From the NCBI GenBank assembly GCA_964415865.1, contig CAYQBY010000004.1:9892-73891 (forward strand): a stretch of 64,000 bases of DNA, written 5' to 3'. A program made the translations under genes and the position numbers. The notes under the pieces were generated by a model that ran no database searches, had not been told where the DNA came from, and saw only the letters and a program-made list of their open reading frames with translations. The stretch is from Thiopontia sp964415865 (GTDB lineage Bacteria; Pseudomonadota; Gammaproteobacteria; GCF-002020875). Shown here in pieces: positions 8,286-16,862 of this stretch (position 1 is the first letter of the stretch; each line of letters opens with the position of its first letter).

Positions 8286-10010
8286 TTATTGTGAAAAACG
8301 TTCCAGAATCTCAACTAACACCGGGTTGTTCTCATCCAGCTCTTTTGCAAGCGCCCAAACCTTGCTGGCCCCTTCCTGGTCTCCACTTACCCATCTTACC
8401 TCCCCCAGATGGGCTGCCACCTCTGCATCCTGCTTGGCCTCTAGGGCGCGTGCCAAATAGTCTAGTGCATCTCCAATATTTCCCATCTTGTAGAGCACCC
8501 ATCCCATACTATCAAGCACATAGAAGTCATTTGGGCGTAGTGCAATTGCCTTTTCCAGATAACCTCTCGCCTCTTCATAACGAGTTGTCCGCAGGGTAAG
8601 GGTATAACCAAGCGCGTTCCATGCATGGTAATTTTTCGGATTTTTATCCAGGATTGTCCACAGATCTCGCTCCAAAATATCCAATTTACCTGCCATATCA
8701 CCAGCCATCGCCCTGGTGTAGAGAATATCCTCATTTCCCGGACTCAGCTCCAGAGCCTGGCTGTAGATCTCAACCGCATCCGCATAGCGACCTGCCTCTT
8801 CCAACAGCCCACCTTCAAGCAACAAAACCTGGATACGTCTACGGCTATCATGTAGAGACAGACCACGGAGAATTGAGATGCCGGCATCAACATCAGACTC
8901 CGCAACCAGAGTTGACATCCGAATTCGTGCATTGAAGTAGATCAACCCATGGCTTACTGAGGCGTAGTGGGCAATTGCCTCGCGTCGATTACCAAGCCCC
9001 TCCTCCATCTCACCAAAGTAGTAGTTGGCCTTATCCTCCTGCCCTTCAATCTCCAGCAGGCGCGTCAGGAATGAACGAGCATGTTTATATTTTTTATTGC
9101 TGAGGTGAACCAGCACAATTGAGCTCAAAATTTCTGCAGAACGGGGACGAATATCCAGTGCGCTCTCAAACTGGATCACTGCCTCATAATCCCTGCCCTG
9201 AGCTAGTAGGGCCTGTCCGTAACGAATAAAGATATCTGCGTCATCGGGGAACTCCTCAACCTGCTCCTCGAGAAAACTTAATACTTCTTTGGTTCCTCCC
9301 AGAGACTCCAGAATAGAGACTCGCAACACAACTGCCTTACCCCATCCAGGACGCAGACTCAGAGCGCGATCAACTGACTCCATTGCTTTTTCTGGTTTTT
9401 TTGTCTTGGTGTAGTACCAGGCCTGTACATACCATGCCTCCGGTATTTTGATGGAGCGTCGCACCAACTCATGCAACACCTGACTGGCAGCCGCTTTATC
9501 CGGCTCTTTTCTTAACTGCTCCGCTATCAGCAGAAACGCATCAAGCACACCACGATCCGGTTCTTCTTTTTTCAGCTCAATTATTTTCTCGAAGTGTCTG
9601 ACCGCCACATCTGGTTGATGATTACGCAGTAGCAAGGCCCCCATGATTCTTCTGGCATCAATACTATCAGGGTCACGCTCGACCCAGGTTTCAGTAGAGC
9701 TTATGGTTCGTGCAACATCCTGGCTATGAATGGAGAGGCGAGCACCACGCTCTGCAATTGCCGGATGATCACTCTGTCCGGTTGCACGTCTGTAATATTC
9801 ATAGGTTGATTTATGATCCCCACGTCGCGCGGAGATCTCTGCGGTCAATACATTAAACAGCAAGCTGTCTCCAGGCTCATGGGCAGAAGGAGCAACTACA
9901 CTGCTTTGAGGCTCCGCCAGAGTGCTGGTCATACTTGCGCATCCAGCCAGTAGTGCCGATAGAGTAAGGACCAGAATCTGCAATATTGAATTCACTCTAA
10001 AAAATACCAT
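8286..10010 (-). CDS. TPR-repeat lipoprotein upstream of lolB
   Basis: About 574 residues from the ATG at 10010. This start puts a short basic n-region before a hydrophobic core and the lipobox LLAGC. The upstream ATG at 10058 would add 16 residues without improving the signal, and neither has a clear ribosome-binding site. The rest is a superhelix of about ten or more tetratricopeptide repeats (for example LRPGWGKAVVL, IRYGQALLAQGRDYEAVIQ, NALGYTLTLRTTRYEEARG). It is probably a periplasm-facing scaffold. Genes of this type regularly precede lolB in gammaproteobacteria, but their partner is not known to me. Confidence 0.85.
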   Translation of the reverse strand: MVFFRVNSILQILVLTLSALLAGCASMTSTLAEPQSSVVAPSAHEPGDSLLFNVLTAEISARRGDHKSTYEYYRRATGQSDHPAIAERGARLSIHSQDVARTISSTETWVERDPDSIDARRIMGALLLRNHQPDVAVRHFEKIIELKKEEPDRGVLDAFLLIAEQLRKEPDKAAASQVLHELVRRSIKIPEAWYVQAWYYTKTKKPEKAMESVDRALSLRPGWGKAVVLRVSILESLGGTKEVLSFLEEQVEEFPDDADIFIRYGQALLAQGRDYEAVIQFESALDIRPRSAEILSSIVLVHLSNKKYKHARSFLTRLLEIEGQEDKANYYFGEMEEGLGNRREAIAHYASVSHGLIYFNARIRMSTLVAESDVDAGISILRGLSLHDSRRRIQVLLLEGGLLEEAGRYADAVEIYSQALELSPGNEDILYTRAMAGDMAGKLDILERDLWTILDKNPKNYHAWNALGYTLTLRTTRYEEARGYLEKAIALRPNDFYVLDSMGWVLYKMGNIGDALDYLARALEAKQDAEVAAHLGEVRWVSGDQEGASKVWALAKELDENNPVLVEILERFSQ

Positions 10011-10131
10011 CCGTTCGCTTGATATCCCAGAGTACCATGAAGAATCAGGCAAATGCATCTATTCATTCTTGTGTTTTCTAGAGGAATCAATCAAAATTCC
10101 ACCCAATTGAGGAGAGACAGAACAAAACACC

Positions 10132-11388
10132 ATGACACTGCTTGCATTTGGGATCAATCACAAGACAGCTCCTGTTGATATTCGGGAGAAGGTCTCCTTT
10201 GCTCCGGAGAAAATTCCACACGCCCTCAAGGATCTGACCTCCAACTCCGACTTTAATGAGGCAGCCATCCTCTCTACCTGTAATCGTACAGAGATCTACT
10301 GTGGGATGAAGGATTACAATGAGAACAGGGTTGTCGAGTGGCTCAGTGACTTTCATCGTCTGGAGAGCACCAAGGTAAAACCATATACCTATATGCATCC
10401 TGACCATGATGCAGTACGCCATATGTTGCGTGTCGCCAGCGGACTTGACTCTCTGGTTCTGGGTGAGCCTCAGATTCTTGGACAGATGAAGACTGCATTC
10501 ACTGCTGCAAATGAGGCAGGGACAACCGGGAAAATTCTTAATCGTCTATTCCAGCACACATTCAAGTCTGCCAAACAGGTGCGTACCGATACGGCCATTG
10601 GCAGTAGCCCGGTATCTGTGGCCTTTGCGGCTGTCTCTCTGGGAAAGCAGATTTTTGGTGACCTGAGCGGAAAAACAGTCTTATTGATTGGAGCAGGCGA
10701 AACCATCGAGTTAGCGGCTCGTCACCTTCATGAACAGGGGATTGGACGCATGATTGTCGCCAACAGGACTGTCGAGAAGGCTCACAAGTTAACGGAAGAG
10801 TTTGGTGGGTATGCAATTGCACTGACTGAGATCTCCGACCATCTGAGTGAGGCAGATATTGTGATCTCCTCTACTGCCAGCCCTCTCCCCATTCTTGGAA
10901 AAGGTGCTGTGGAGAGTGCTCTCAAGGATCGTCGTCATCGCCCCATGTTTATGGTGGATATTGCAGTCCCGCGCGATATTGAGCCGGAGGTGGATAATCT
11001 TGAGGATGTCTATCTATACACAGTTGATGATCTGCAAGAGGTGATTCAGGAGAACATGAAATCCCGTCAGGATGCAGCCAAACAGGCCGAAGAGATTATT
11101 GACACACAGGTCATCCATTTTATGGACTGGGTCGATGCACAGGGATCTGTCTCCACTATTCGTGCCTTTCGCGCACAGGCTGATCGTACTCGTGAAGAGA
11201 TGCTGAACAAATCCAAAAGAATGTTGGCAGCCGGTGAGGATCCCAAACATATTATTGATGTCCTGGCACATCAGCTGACTAATAAACTTATCCATGCCCC
11301 ATGCAGTCAGCTCAGAACTGCCGGCAACGATGAACGCAGTATCCTGATTGATGCCACCCGCACCCTGTTTGATCTAGACAACCATTAG
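10132..11388 (+). CDS. hemA: Glutamyl-tRNA reductase
   Basis: HemA reduces Glu-tRNA to glutamate-1-semialdehyde, the first committed step of C5-pathway tetrapyrrole synthesis. The 418-residue protein starts with the classic GINHKTAPVDIREKVSF and has its catalytic Cys50 in STCNRTEIY. The NADPH-binding domain carries VLLIGAGETIELAARHL (about 184-200), and a C-terminal dimerisation helix region follows. It is divergent from the TPR gene, with only about 120 nt between, and heads the hemA-prfA-prmC run. Confidence 0.97.
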   Translation: MTLLAFGINHKTAPVDIREKVSFAPEKIPHALKDLTSNSDFNEAAILSTCNRTEIYCGMKDYNENRVVEWLSDFHRLESTKVKPYTYMHPDHDAVRHMLRVASGLDSLVLGEPQILGQMKTAFTAANEAGTTGKILNRLFQHTFKSAKQVRTDTAIGSSPVSVAFAAVSLGKQIFGDLSGKTVLLIGAGETIELAARHLHEQGIGRMIVANRTVEKAHKLTEEFGGYAIALTEISDHLSEADIVISSTASPLPILGKGAVESALKDRRHRPMFMVDIAVPRDIEPEVDNLEDVYLYTVDDLQEVIQENMKSRQDAAKQAEEIIDTQVIHFMDWVDAQGSVSTIRAFRAQADRTREEMLNKSKRMLAAGEDPKHIIDVLAHQLTNKLIHAPCSQLRTAGNDERSILIDATRTLFDLDNH

Positions 11389-11473
11389 CTGCTTTTTTAT
11401 TTTTCCGGCTCGCTGCTGTCAGGTTTGAGCTGTTCTCACTGCTACACCCCTCTCCACACAGACAAACAACCCC

Positions 11474-12562
11474 ATGAAAGATTCGATTCTTCTAAAGCTG
11501 GACAACCTCAGTGCTCGACTTGAGGAGCTCAATGCGCTGCTTTCCGATCCCGAGACAATCAATAACAATAATCGGTTTCGCATCCTCTCCCAGGAGCATG
11601 CCCAGGTTACCCCGGTTGTCTCGATCTATGAGCAGTATAAACAGATCCAGGATGATATTGAGGCCGCCAAAGAGATGCGGAATGAGAGTGATCCAGAGAT
11701 GCGGGAGATGGCTGCAGAGGAGCTGGCTATTGCAACAGAGAGCGAGAGCGAACTGGAGCTTGAGTTACAAAAACTACTTCTGCCGAAAGACCCAAAGGAT
11801 GAGAGCAACATTTTTCTTGAGGTACGTGCGGGTACAGGTGGAGATGAAGCGGCGATATTTGCTGGAGATCTGTTTCGTATGTATGCCCGCTACGCAGAAC
11901 AGCGACGCTGGCAACTGGAGATCATGAACCAGAATGAGGGTGAGCATGGCGGTTACAAGGAGATTATTGCCCGCATTGTGGGTAAGGGCGCCTATTCACG
12001 CCTCAAGTTCGAATCTGGTGCACACCGTGTGCAGCGAGTGCCAGAGACGGAATCACAGGGGCGAGTACACACATCTGCTGCAACTGTCGCAATACTTCCA
12101 GAGGTTGAGGAGATTGATCATATCGAGATCAACACCAGCGACCTGAAGATTGATACCTTCCGTGCCTCTGGTGCAGGAGGTCAGCATGTCAACAAGACCG
12201 ACTCTGCAATTCGCATTACTCATCTCCCAACAGGGGTAGTTGTTGAGTGCCAGGATGAGCGTTCTCAGCATAAAAACAAGGCGCGAGCCATGACCCTGCT
12301 CTCATCCCGACTACTTACCGCGGAACGGGATAAACAGAGTGCAGAGGAGGCAGAAAACAGACGTAATCTGGTTGGTAGTGGTGATCGTTCTGAACGAATC
12401 AGAACCTATAACTTTCCTCAAGGAAGAGTCACTGACCACCGCATCAACCTGACTCTGTACAAGCTGGATGAGATCATGATGGGTAATCTTGACCATATTA
12501 TTGAACCATTGATCAATGAGCATCAGGCCGATCAGTTGGCGGCTCTTGCCAACGAGAGTTAA
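11474..12562 (+). CDS. prfA: Peptide chain release factor 1
   Basis: RF1 reads UAA and UAG and triggers peptide release. The 362-residue protein contains the stop-recognition PET tripeptide in QRVPETESQGR (about 184-194) and the catalytic GGQ in ASGAGGQHVNKTDSAIR (about 228-244). These separate it from RF2, which has SPF. Its stop overlaps the next ATG by one base (TAATG at 12560-12564), which couples it to prmC, the enzyme that methylates this GGQ. Confidence 0.97.
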   Translation: MKDSILLKLDNLSARLEELNALLSDPETINNNNRFRILSQEHAQVTPVVSIYEQYKQIQDDIEAAKEMRNESDPEMREMAAEELAIATESESELELELQKLLLPKDPKDESNIFLEVRAGTGGDEAAIFAGDLFRMYARYAEQRRWQLEIMNQNEGEHGGYKEIIARIVGKGAYSRLKFESGAHRVQRVPETESQGRVHTSAATVAILPEVEEIDHIEINTSDLKIDTFRASGAGGQHVNKTDSAIRITHLPTGVVVECQDERSQHKNKARAMTLLSSRLLTAERDKQSAEEAENRRNLVGSGDRSERIRTYNFPQGRVTDHRINLTLYKLDEIMMGNLDHIIEPLINEHQADQLAALANES

Positions 12563-13410
12563 TGACAACAGTTAGGCAGGCTCTGCAGCAGGCTTACAGC
12601 CAGCTTCTCCAGTCAGGGTCTGATACGTCCCATCTGGATAGTGAGATTATTCTTGGTAAGGCAATAGGGAAAAGCCGCACCTGGCTCCACACCTGGCCAG
12701 AATCATCTATTGATGATGCCGATTACAATCTTTTTGTGAGCCTTATACAGCGTCGTGCAGATGGTGAACCTGTGGCCCATATTGTTAACAAACAGGATTT
12801 TTGGTCACTGACTCTCAAGGTAACAGCAGACACACTTATTCCAAGACCAGAAACAGAGGTTATGGTTGAACAGGCACTTGAATTCATCCCCCGCAATAGT
12901 GGATGGAGAGTTGCCGATATGGGTACCGGAAGTGGAGCTATTGCAATTGCGATTGCGAGTGAACGACCTGATAGCACTGTTATTGCCACAGACAGATCTA
13001 GTGCAGCTCTGAGCGTTGCAAAAGAGAATGGCGCAGACCACAATCTGCATAATATTGAGTTCAGAGAGGGAGAGTGGTTTGCTCCATTTAGTGATAGCGA
13101 ACCTCCATACCAGATGATTCTCTCAAACCCTCCATATGTAGCCCAGGAAGATCCACATCTTGGTGAGGGTGATCTCCGTTATGAGTCAGATACAGCCCTG
13201 GTGTCAGGAGAGGATGGGGTCGATGACCTCAGCTATCTGATAAGTAATGCGGAAATTTATCTGGCATCCAACGGAATTCTTATGGTTGAACATGGATACG
13301 ACCAGGGAAAAAAGGTACGCTCCCTGTTTAAACAAAACAACTTTTCAGGAGTCACAACCCTGCACGACCTTGCCGGGTTAGAACGAATAAGTTATGGCAC
13401 TAGAGTCTGA
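12562..13410 (+). CDS. prmC: Release-factor glutamine N5-methyltransferase
   Basis: PrmC (HemK) methylates the glutamine of the GGQ motif of RF1 and RF2. The 282-residue protein has an N-terminal helical bundle (about 1-75) and a Rossmann methyltransferase domain with SAM motif VADMGTGSGAIAIAIA (about 114-129) and the catalytic NPPY (about 190-193). It shares one base with prfA and overlaps the following MoeB-like gene by 17 nt, so all three are likely one operon. Confidence 0.96.
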   Translation: MTTVRQALQQAYSQLLQSGSDTSHLDSEIILGKAIGKSRTWLHTWPESSIDDADYNLFVSLIQRRADGEPVAHIVNKQDFWSLTLKVTADTLIPRPETEVMVEQALEFIPRNSGWRVADMGTGSGAIAIAIASERPDSTVIATDRSSAALSVAKENGADHNLHNIEFREGEWFAPFSDSEPPYQMILSNPPYVAQEDPHLGEGDLRYESDTALVSGEDGVDDLSYLISNAEIYLASNGILMVEHGYDQGKKVRSLFKQNNFSGVTTLHDLAGLERISYGTRV

Positions 13411-14152
13411 TAACGAATTATTGCGATACAGTCGCCAGATTATGCTTCCCCAGGTTGGGACAGAGGGGCAGGAGCGCCTACTCAATGCAAACATTCTAAT
13501 TGTTGGCATGGGTGGACTTGGTGCCCCTGCGGCAATATATCTTGCTGCTGCTGGAGCCGGACATCTGACTCTGGTGGATTTTGATGAGGTTGATTTATCC
13601 AATCTACAGCGACAGATTGTTCATACCACTGCAGATATCGGGAGACCAAAGGTAGATTCAGCAAAAGAGTCCCTGCTCAAGCTAAACCCGGAAATCAGAA
13701 TCACCACAATCAATAGACGCCTATCTGCCGAGGAGATGGAGGCAGAGATCAGTAAGGTTAATCTAGTAATGGATTGCAGTGATAACTTTACTACCAGATT
13801 TGCGGTAAATGATGCGTGTGTAAGACAGAAAACCCCTCTGGTCTCTGGTGCAGCAATCCGTATGGAGGGACAGATATCCGTATTCAGGCCAGACCAGAAA
13901 AACAGGCCATGCTATCGCTGTCTCTACAAAGGAGGAGATGAATTGGATGAAACCTGTACTCAAACTGGTGTACTGGCACCTCTGGTTGGAATTATCGGTA
14001 GCATGCAGGCACTGGAGGCGATGAAGATCATCATGAATATAGGTGAGACCCTTAATGGCAAGCTGATGTTGCTTGATGCACTCACCATGGAGTGGCGAAC
14101 CCTCAAGCTTCCAAAGGATCCGGAGTGTCGCTCATGTAGCGATCGTGACTGA
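13394..14152 (+). CDS. moeB: MoeB/ThiF-type adenylyltransferase (E1-like)
   Basis: Enzymes of this family adenylate the C-terminal glycine of MoaD/ThiS-type sulfur carriers. The 252-residue protein has the nucleotide loop GMGGLG (38-43), the catalytic Asp62, Arg73 and Lys86, and a Cys188 at the place of the MoeB/ThiF active-site cysteine. Two zinc pairs (Cys173/176 and Cys245/248) are present. MoeB, ThiF and HesA cannot be told apart with certainty here. The neighbouring JAMM protease suggests a carrier that needs C-terminal processing. In many gammaproteobacteria moeB follows prfA-prmC, as here. Confidence 0.88.
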   Translation: MALESDNELLRYSRQIMLPQVGTEGQERLLNANILIVGMGGLGAPAAIYLAAAGAGHLTLVDFDEVDLSNLQRQIVHTTADIGRPKVDSAKESLLKLNPEIRITTINRRLSAEEMEAEISKVNLVMDCSDNFTTRFAVNDACVRQKTPLVSGAAIRMEGQISVFRPDQKNRPCYRCLYKGGDELDETCTQTGVLAPLVGIIGSMQALEAMKIIMNIGETLNGKLMLLDALTMEWRTLKLPKDPECRSCSDRD

Positions 14153-14164
14153 GAGGTCGACGCA

Positions 14165-14569
14165 ATGAGTAACCATATTCCAAGACAACTGGCTGTACAG
14201 CTACTTGCAGAGGCACAGAAAAATCCTGAACAGGAGGTCTGCGGACTGATTGGTGGAGTTGGCAATGCTGCATCGAGGATATACCCCATTACCAACATAG
14301 CCTCACACCCAGAATCCCTATTTGAGATGGATCCACAAGAACAGATTGGGGCAACAAGAGAGATCAGAGATAACGGAGAGTCATTATGGGCAATCTACCA
14401 CTCTCACCCCCATGCACCTGCAGCGCCCTCTCACAAGGATCTAACAGACGCTGCCTATCCAGACGCTCTATACCTTGTGATCTCACTAAATACTGAGGGT
14501 GTTCTGGAGATGCGTGGATACAGAATGCAAACTGGCAACTTCATAGAGGTTGCTCTGGAGACAGTGTAG
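14165..14569 (+). CDS. JAMM/MPN metalloprotease (M67 family), Mec/CysO-processing type
   Basis: The 134-residue protein is a complete single JAB1/MPN domain. The zinc motif is intact: Glu24, then His79-Ser80-His81, seven residues, Ser89 and Asp92. In bacteria such proteases trim residues after the terminal Gly-Gly of ubiquitin-like sulfur carriers, or free an amino acid made on them (Mec with CysO). It starts 12 nt after moeB, so a joint role in a sulfur-transfer route is a reasonable inference. No carrier gene is present in the window. It converges with parC, with 4 nt between stops. Confidence 0.88.
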   Translation: MSNHIPRQLAVQLLAEAQKNPEQEVCGLIGGVGNAASRIYPITNIASHPESLFEMDPQEQIGATREIRDNGESLWAIYHSHPHAPAAPSHKDLTDAAYPDALYLVISLNTEGVLEMRGYRMQTGNFIEVALETV

Positions 14570-14573
14570 ATCT

Positions 14574-16826
14574 CTACTTGATCCCTGCCAGCAGCCCTTC
14601 CACTCTCTGGAATCCACGCGGCAATTTACTACCCCTACGCCCACGCTCTCCGTAATAATTTTCCAGATCAGATGGCCTCAATTTTAGTGTGCGCTTCCCT
14701 GAGACTACGGTAAGACCGTCGCCCTCACCCAGAACAGCAACACCTGCCACAAACTCCTCTCTACCCTCCACCCTTTTGGATGGAATACCTATCATCTTGT
14801 TACCCTTGCCCTTGGCCATCTCAGGTAGCTCACTGAACGGGAACAGCAGCAGCCTCCCCTCGTTACTGGCAACTGCCAACCACTGTGCATTCTCAACAAC
14901 AGTGACCACCTGCATCGCCTCTGCCCCTTTGGGTGGGCGAAGAAATGCCTTGCCTGCCTTTTTGTTAGAGGAGAGGTCTCCAATAGTTGCAATAAAACCG
15001 TAACCAGCATCTGAGGCGATCAAGATCTTCTGCTCTACAGCCCCCCCAACAACATCGATAAATCTCTCACCAGATGGCGGAGAGAGGCGTCCGGTCAACG
15101 GCTCTCCCTGACCTCTGGCAGAAGGCAGGGTACTTGCCTGAACGGTGTAACTTCTGCCTGACGAACCAAGAAAGTAGATTGGTTGATTGCTACGGCCATT
15201 ACTGGATGCCAGATAGCCATCTCCACTCTTGTAGTTAAGTGTCTCCGCATCTACATCATGTCCCTTTGCGGCACGTACCCACCCTTTTTCAGAGAGTACG
15301 ATTGTCACTGGATCAGAGGGGACAAGACTTGATGGATCGATCGCCTGTGCACTCTCACGCGTCACAATCGGTGAACGTCGCTCATCGCCATACTTTTCTG
15401 CGTCGGCGGTAATCTCTTTACGAATCATGGTACGCAGGCGACGAGTTGAACCCAGAACCTGTTCAAGCTTCTGACGCTCATCCTCAAGCTCTTCCTGCTC
15501 ACCTTTTATCTTTACCTCCTCCAGTTTTGCCAAGTGGCGAAGCTTCAGGTCCAGAATAGCATCAGCCTGAATCTCGCTAATCTTGAAGCGTTTCATCAAT
15601 ACTGGACGCGGCTTGTCCTCACTGCGAATAATTGCAATCACCTCATCAATATTCAGATAGGCTATCAACAGCCCCTCAAGGATATGGAGCCGTTGTAGCA
15701 CCTTCTCCAGACGATGTTCAAGACGGCGACGCACAGTCTGTTCACGAAACTCCAACCACTCCTTCAGCAGTTTGTGGATCCCCTTAACCCCTGGACGTCC
15801 ATCAATCCCGATCATGTTGAGATTGACTCTATAGGTGCGCTCAAGATCAGTGGTTGCAAAGAGATGTGACATTAACTGTTCAACATCGACCCGATTGGAG
15901 CGTGGCACCACAACCAGTCTGGTTGGGTTCTCATGATCTGACTCATCCCGCAGGTCATCAACCATTGGTAACTTCTTGGAGCGCATCTGGGTGGCAACCT
16001 GCTCCAGAATCTTGTTACCCGACACCTGGTGCGGTAGTGCAGTAATCACAATATCACCGCCCTCTTTCTCCCAGACAGCGCGCATACGAATGGAGCCATG
16101 TCCGCTGCGATAGATCTCCTGTATATCCTCCTTGGGTGTAATAATCTCTGCATCAGTTGGATAGTCAGGGCCCTGGATATGCTCCAGCAGATCATCAATT
16201 GTCGCCTTGCGATTCTCCAACAGACGAATACAGGCTGATGCTACTTCTCGCAGATTATGCGGCGGAATATCTGTTGCCATTCCCACCGCAATACCAGAGC
16301 CGCCATTCAGCAGAATATTTGGCAGACGTGCAGGCAGTAAAACTGGCTCTTTTAATGTCCCGTCAAAATTGGGTTGCCACTCCACAGTTCCCATTCCCAG
16401 CTCACCCAGCAACAACTCTGAATAACGGGTCAGGCGTGACTCGGTATAGCGCATGGCCGCAAAGGATTTGGGATCATCCGGAGAACCCCAGTTGCCCTGC
16501 CCATCAATCAATGGATAACGATATGAGAAGTTCTGTGCCATCAACACCATCGCCTCATAGGCTGCAGAGTCACCATGAGGATGGAATTTTCCCAGTACAT
16601 CACCAACTGTTCTGGCTGATTTCTTGAATTTAGCTGTGGCAGATAGACCCAGCTCTGACATTGCATATACAATGCGACGCTGTACCGGCTTCAATCCATC
16701 TCCAACATGAGGCAGTGCCCTGTCAAGAATGACGTACATGGAGTAATCCAGATAAGCCTTCTCGGTAAACTCACTGAGTGGAAGTTGCTCCACACCCTCC
16801 ATCTCTATATCTATTGTTTCGCTCAT
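14574..16826 (-). CDS. parC: DNA topoisomerase IV subunit A
   Basis: ParC is the cutting and religating subunit of topoisomerase IV, which decatenates daughter chromosomes. The 750-residue protein has the winged-helix breakage domain with the catalytic Tyr127 in AAMRYTESR. Positions equal to quinolone-resistance sites are wild type (Ser87 and Glu91 in HPHGDSAAYEAM). A coiled-coil gate (about 350-480) and a shorter beta-pinwheel C-terminal domain follow. The absence of a GyrA box and the pairing with parE support ParC over GyrA. It follows parE by 36 nt. Confidence 0.96.
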   Translation of the reverse strand: MSETIDIEMEGVEQLPLSEFTEKAYLDYSMYVILDRALPHVGDGLKPVQRRIVYAMSELGLSATAKFKKSARTVGDVLGKFHPHGDSAAYEAMVLMAQNFSYRYPLIDGQGNWGSPDDPKSFAAMRYTESRLTRYSELLLGELGMGTVEWQPNFDGTLKEPVLLPARLPNILLNGGSGIAVGMATDIPPHNLREVASACIRLLENRKATIDDLLEHIQGPDYPTDAEIITPKEDIQEIYRSGHGSIRMRAVWEKEGGDIVITALPHQVSGNKILEQVATQMRSKKLPMVDDLRDESDHENPTRLVVVPRSNRVDVEQLMSHLFATTDLERTYRVNLNMIGIDGRPGVKGIHKLLKEWLEFREQTVRRRLEHRLEKVLQRLHILEGLLIAYLNIDEVIAIIRSEDKPRPVLMKRFKISEIQADAILDLKLRHLAKLEEVKIKGEQEELEDERQKLEQVLGSTRRLRTMIRKEITADAEKYGDERRSPIVTRESAQAIDPSSLVPSDPVTIVLSEKGWVRAAKGHDVDAETLNYKSGDGYLASSNGRSNQPIYFLGSSGRSYTVQASTLPSARGQGEPLTGRLSPPSGERFIDVVGGAVEQKILIASDAGYGFIATIGDLSSNKKAGKAFLRPPKGAEAMQVVTVVENAQWLAVASNEGRLLLFPFSELPEMAKGKGNKMIGIPSKRVEGREEFVAGVAVLGEGDGLTVVSGKRTLKLRPSDLENYYGERGRRGSKLPRGFQRVEGLLAGIK

Positions 16827-16862
16827 CTATTCAGTTCCAGAACTATCCATAACTTGCGGCCA

